From: Flavobacterium sp.
GTDB taxonomy: Bacteria > Bacteroidota > Bacteroidia > Flavobacteriales > Flavobacteriaceae
Direction: 5' to 3'
Length of the DNA stretch: 46,195 nt
Assembly: GCA_030151255.1 (NCBI GenBank)
Contig: JASLED010000093.1
Location: forward strand, 1 to 46,195
Of the stretch, positions 44,584-46,195 are shown piece after piece. How positions within the stretch are numbered: the stretch's first letter is position 1; each line of letters begins with the position of its first letter. The notes below the pieces were generated by a model. The model was given only the letters and a program-made list of their open reading frames with translations. It had not been told where the DNA came from and ran no database searches. A program made the position numbers and the translations under genes.

Positions 44584-45120
44584 TTATTCTTCCTTTATCT
44601 TACTTGCAAAAATAGTTTTGAACTTGTTTACCTTCGGGCGAACAACCATTTGACAATATGGATTTTCTGTTCCCTTTCGTTCAAAGTAATTTTTATGGTA
44701 ATCTTCTGCTTCATAAAAAGTATTTGCTTGACTTAATTGCGTTACAATTGGAGCACCAAAAACATTTTCTTGCGATAAAATACGCATATATTCTTCTGCC
44801 GCTGCTTTTTGATCTTCATCTAAATAAAATATCTCACTGCGATAATGCGTTCCTATATCTTCTCCCTGTCTATTCAATGTAGTTGGATTGTGTGTAGCAA
44901 AAAAAACTTCCAGCAACTCGTTATAACTAATTAAATTTTCGTTGTACAGAATTTCAATAGATTCTGCATGCCCCGTTTCTCCCGTATAAACTTGCTCATA
45001 CGTTGGGTTTTCTATTTCTCCTCCTGTATATCCAGGCAATACTTGTTCTACTCCATTTAGCGCCTTAAAAACAGCTTCTGTACACCAAAAGCATCCACCA
45101 GCCAATATAGCTTTTTTCAT
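44584..45120 (-). CDS. msrA: Peptide methionine-(S)-S-oxide reductase MsrA
   Basis: Reduces methionine-S-sulfoxide in proteins. It is 178 aa from ATG 45118-45120 (MKKAILAGGCFWC); three more codons from a TTG at 45129 are unlikely. The catalytic cysteine is C10 in GGCFWCTEAVF. ESIEILYNENLISYNELLEV, ATHNPTTLNRQGEDIGTHYR and YHKNYFE are family signatures. No clear resolving Cys pair is visible at the C-terminus. It lacks a signal peptide and is cytoplasmic. Confidence 0.95.
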   Translation of the reverse strand: MKKAILAGGCFWCTEAVFKALNGVEQVLPGYTGGEIENPTYEQVYTGETGHAESIEILYNENLISYNELLEVFFATHNPTTLNRQGEDIGTHYRSEIFYLDEDQKAAAEEYMRILSQENVFGAPIVTQLSQANTFYEAEDYHKNYFERKGTENPYCQMVVRPKVNKFKTIFASKIKEE

Positions 45121-45209
45121 ATTATTCAAAATTGTTTGTTTTAACTTACCTTTTCAATAAGCACAACTAAGTTATCAATTCTTAATTAAATGTTTGCAAG
45201 GAAATAAAA

Positions 45210-45217
45210 TATTTTTG
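45210..45217 (+). promoter_or_regulatory. -7 promoter box of the LolD-like gene
   Basis: TATTTTTG on the plus strand matches TAnnTTTG, 62 nt before the ATG at 45280. A TTTG lies 13 nt upstream, closer than usual. Confidence 0.4.
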
Positions 45218-45279
45218 AAGTGAAATTTTTTATCTATCACAAAACATTGTTATTTTGTAAGAAATTGAATATAGTTTAT

Positions 45280-45969
45280 ATGATAAAAGCTACAAACATT
45301 CGAAAAGCCTATGATCACTTAGAAGTTCTAAAAGGAGTTGATTTACACATAAAAGAAGGTGAAATTATTTCTATTGTAGGTGCTTCTGGAGCAGGAAAAA
45401 CAACCTTATTACAGATTTTAGGCACATTAGATAAGCCATCAAGTACTACTAATAGTAGCTTAATTATAAATGATATAGATGTTCTAAAACTAAAAGATAA
45501 GGAAATTTCAAAATTTAGAAATATCAACTTAGGTTTTATCTTTCAATTTCATCAATTATTACCAGAATTTACGGCTTTAGAAAACGTTTGTATTCCGGCT
45601 TTTATTGCAGGAAGAGAAAAAGCTGAAACAGAAAAAGAAGCTCAACGCTTATTAGATTATCTAGGAGTTGCTCACCGAATAAGTCATTATCCATCAGAGC
45701 TGTCTGGTGGTGAACAACAACGCGTAGCTGTTGCACGTGCATTAATCAACAAGCCTAAGGTTATTTTTGCTGATGAACCTTCTGGAAATTTGGATACAAA
45801 AACGGCTGAAACACTTCATAATTTATTTTTTAAACTTAGAGATGAATTAGGCCAAACATTTGTAATTGTAACGCACAATGAAGAATTGGCTGATATGGCT
45901 GACAGAAAATTGGTAATGAAAGACGGTTTAATTACTTCTATTACAGAAATGAAGAATAAACATATTTAA
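45280..45969 (+). CDS. lolD: ABC transporter ATP-binding protein (LolD/MacB-like)
   Basis: A 229-aa ATPase subunit. Walker A GASGAGKTTLLQ, Q-loop FIFQFHQLLPEFTALENV, signature LSGGEQQRVAVARAL, Walker B VIFADEPSGNLDT and H-loop VIVTHNEELA are complete. The PSGNLD ending and the FQFHQLLPEF segment place it with LolD and MacB, which work in lipoprotein release or efflux; no permease gene is adjacent, so the partner is unknown. I chose ATG 45280 (MIKATNIRKAYDHL) over an upstream GTG at 45220, which would add 20 residues unlike the family. Confidence 0.9.
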   Translation: MIKATNIRKAYDHLEVLKGVDLHIKEGEIISIVGASGAGKTTLLQILGTLDKPSSTTNSSLIINDIDVLKLKDKEISKFRNINLGFIFQFHQLLPEFTALENVCIPAFIAGREKAETEKEAQRLLDYLGVAHRISHYPSELSGGEQQRVAVARALINKPKVIFADEPSGNLDTKTAETLHNLFFKLRDELGQTFVIVTHNEELADMADRKLVMKDGLITSITEMKNKHI

Positions 45970-45992
45970 AACTTCAATTCTATATAAAAAAA

Positions 45993-46020
45993 TAGTGGTC
46001 AGAATTTCTTCTGACCACTA
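45993..46020. terminator. Terminator between the LolD-like gene and the OmpA gene
   Basis: A 12-bp perfect stem (TAGTGGTCAGAA with TTCTGACCACTA) and a TTTC loop. T7 follows on the minus strand, so it best serves the OmpA gene; on the plus strand the run after the stem is poor. Confidence 0.88.
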
Positions 46021-46052
46021 CTAAAAAATAATATTTTTTTATTTTTTATCTA

Positions 46053-46195
46053 TTACATTTTCATAATAATAAACTCACTTCTTCTATTGATCTGATGTTC
46101 TGCAGCAGTACATGGTACACCTTGCTTACAGTTGTTCAATAAATCAGTATCGCCATATCCTTTATACGTTAATCGATCTTTCGAAATACCTTGTT
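46053..46195 (-). CDS. OmpA-family protein, C-terminal end (runs off the right edge)
   Basis: The last 47 codons of a minus-strand gene. The sequence (KDRLTYKGYGDTDLLNNC, then EHQINRRSEFIIMKM) is the C-terminal end of an OmpA-like peptidoglycan-binding domain; the NRRSEF motif is the usual end of this domain, and GYGDTDLLNNC is the variant with an inserted Cys-rich loop found in Bacteroidota. The N-terminus is outside the window. Terminator 45993-46020 follows. Confidence 0.85.
   Translation of the reverse strand, partial: QGISKDRLTYKGYGDTDLLNNCKQGVPCTAAEHQINRRSEFIIMKM

Noticed and set aside
1..46195. CRISPR arrays, insertion sequences, tRNA or prophage genes
   Set aside because: No regularly spaced repeats, transposase or integrase frames, or tRNA-like cloverleaf sequences were recognised in the gaps.

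Overview
The window is a low-GC (roughly one third G+C by eye) segment of a Bacteroidota chromosome, most likely family Flavobacteriaceae. The evidence is the gene content: meso-diaminopimelate dehydrogenase, a LETM1-related protein beside a RimK-type ligase, a TPR/membrane/HTH regulator beside a multidomain secreted protein, and a DUF1015-yggS-exonuclease-channel-miaA-thioesterase run. There is no strong Shine-Dalgarno usage, and many genes have a TAnnTTTG box (the Bacteroidota -7 element) 10-65 nt before the start. No rRNA, tRNA, CRISPR array, insertion sequence or prophage was seen. It reads as core chromosome rather than an island.

Layout. 1-4537: the N-terminal part of a large secreted FnIII/GEVED/Ig-like repeat protein (runs off the left edge), divergent from a membrane-anchored TPR-HTH regulator. 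4560-8724: corA on the minus strand, then hutI-hutG and an orphan OmpR-type response regulator on the plus strand. 8725-14824: aroC, ddh, a secreted TPR protein and gyrA. 15307-20555: clpC, a protease-like/RimK fusion and a LETM1-related protein. 20552-22908: two adjacent beta-carbonic anhydrases and a secreted protein with a carboxypeptidase-regulatory-like domain. 23010-28113: a glycan locus with two glycosyltransferases, an FdtA-type ketoisomerase, a Wzx-type flippase and a DegT-type sugar aminotransferase. 28216-30219: a DUF2892/TPR membrane protein, a HAD phosphatase and pcm. 30365-38115: eight plus-strand genes (Gfo/Idh oxidoreductase, 3-hydroxybutyryl-CoA dehydrogenase, DUF1015, YggS, DEDDh/GIY-YIG nuclease, potassium channel, miaA, acyl-ACP thioesterase). 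38229-46195: a CPA2 antiporter, a LytS/LytT-type pair, a UDP-glucose dehydrogenase, a lipoprotein, msrA, an ABC ATPase (LolD-like) and the C-terminus of an OmpA-family protein.

How genes work together. hutI and hutG are consecutive steps of histidine breakdown. fdtA, the aminotransferase and the flippase are 1-nt-spaced or overlapping and fit synthesis of a dTDP-3-amino-3,6-dideoxyhexose plus lipid-linked export; the acetyltransferase and the dTDP-glucose enzymes are not here. The LytS/LytT pair overlaps by 35 nt and lies just upstream of the antiporter on the same strand, so it may control it.

Transcript ends are unusually legible. About ten inverted-repeat terminators were read directly. 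One contains the clpC stop codon. Three convergent pairs have touching or overlapping stop codons, and in one of these (response regulator/aroC) both proteins end in LQE, which creates a palindrome across the junction. I found no convincing previously undescribed multi-gene system. The best candidates for a second look are the regulator/surface-protein pair with its dyad-rich intergenic region, the RimK-fusion/LETM1 pair, and the two-component/antiporter neighbourhood. Family assignments come from reading the translations, not from database searches.
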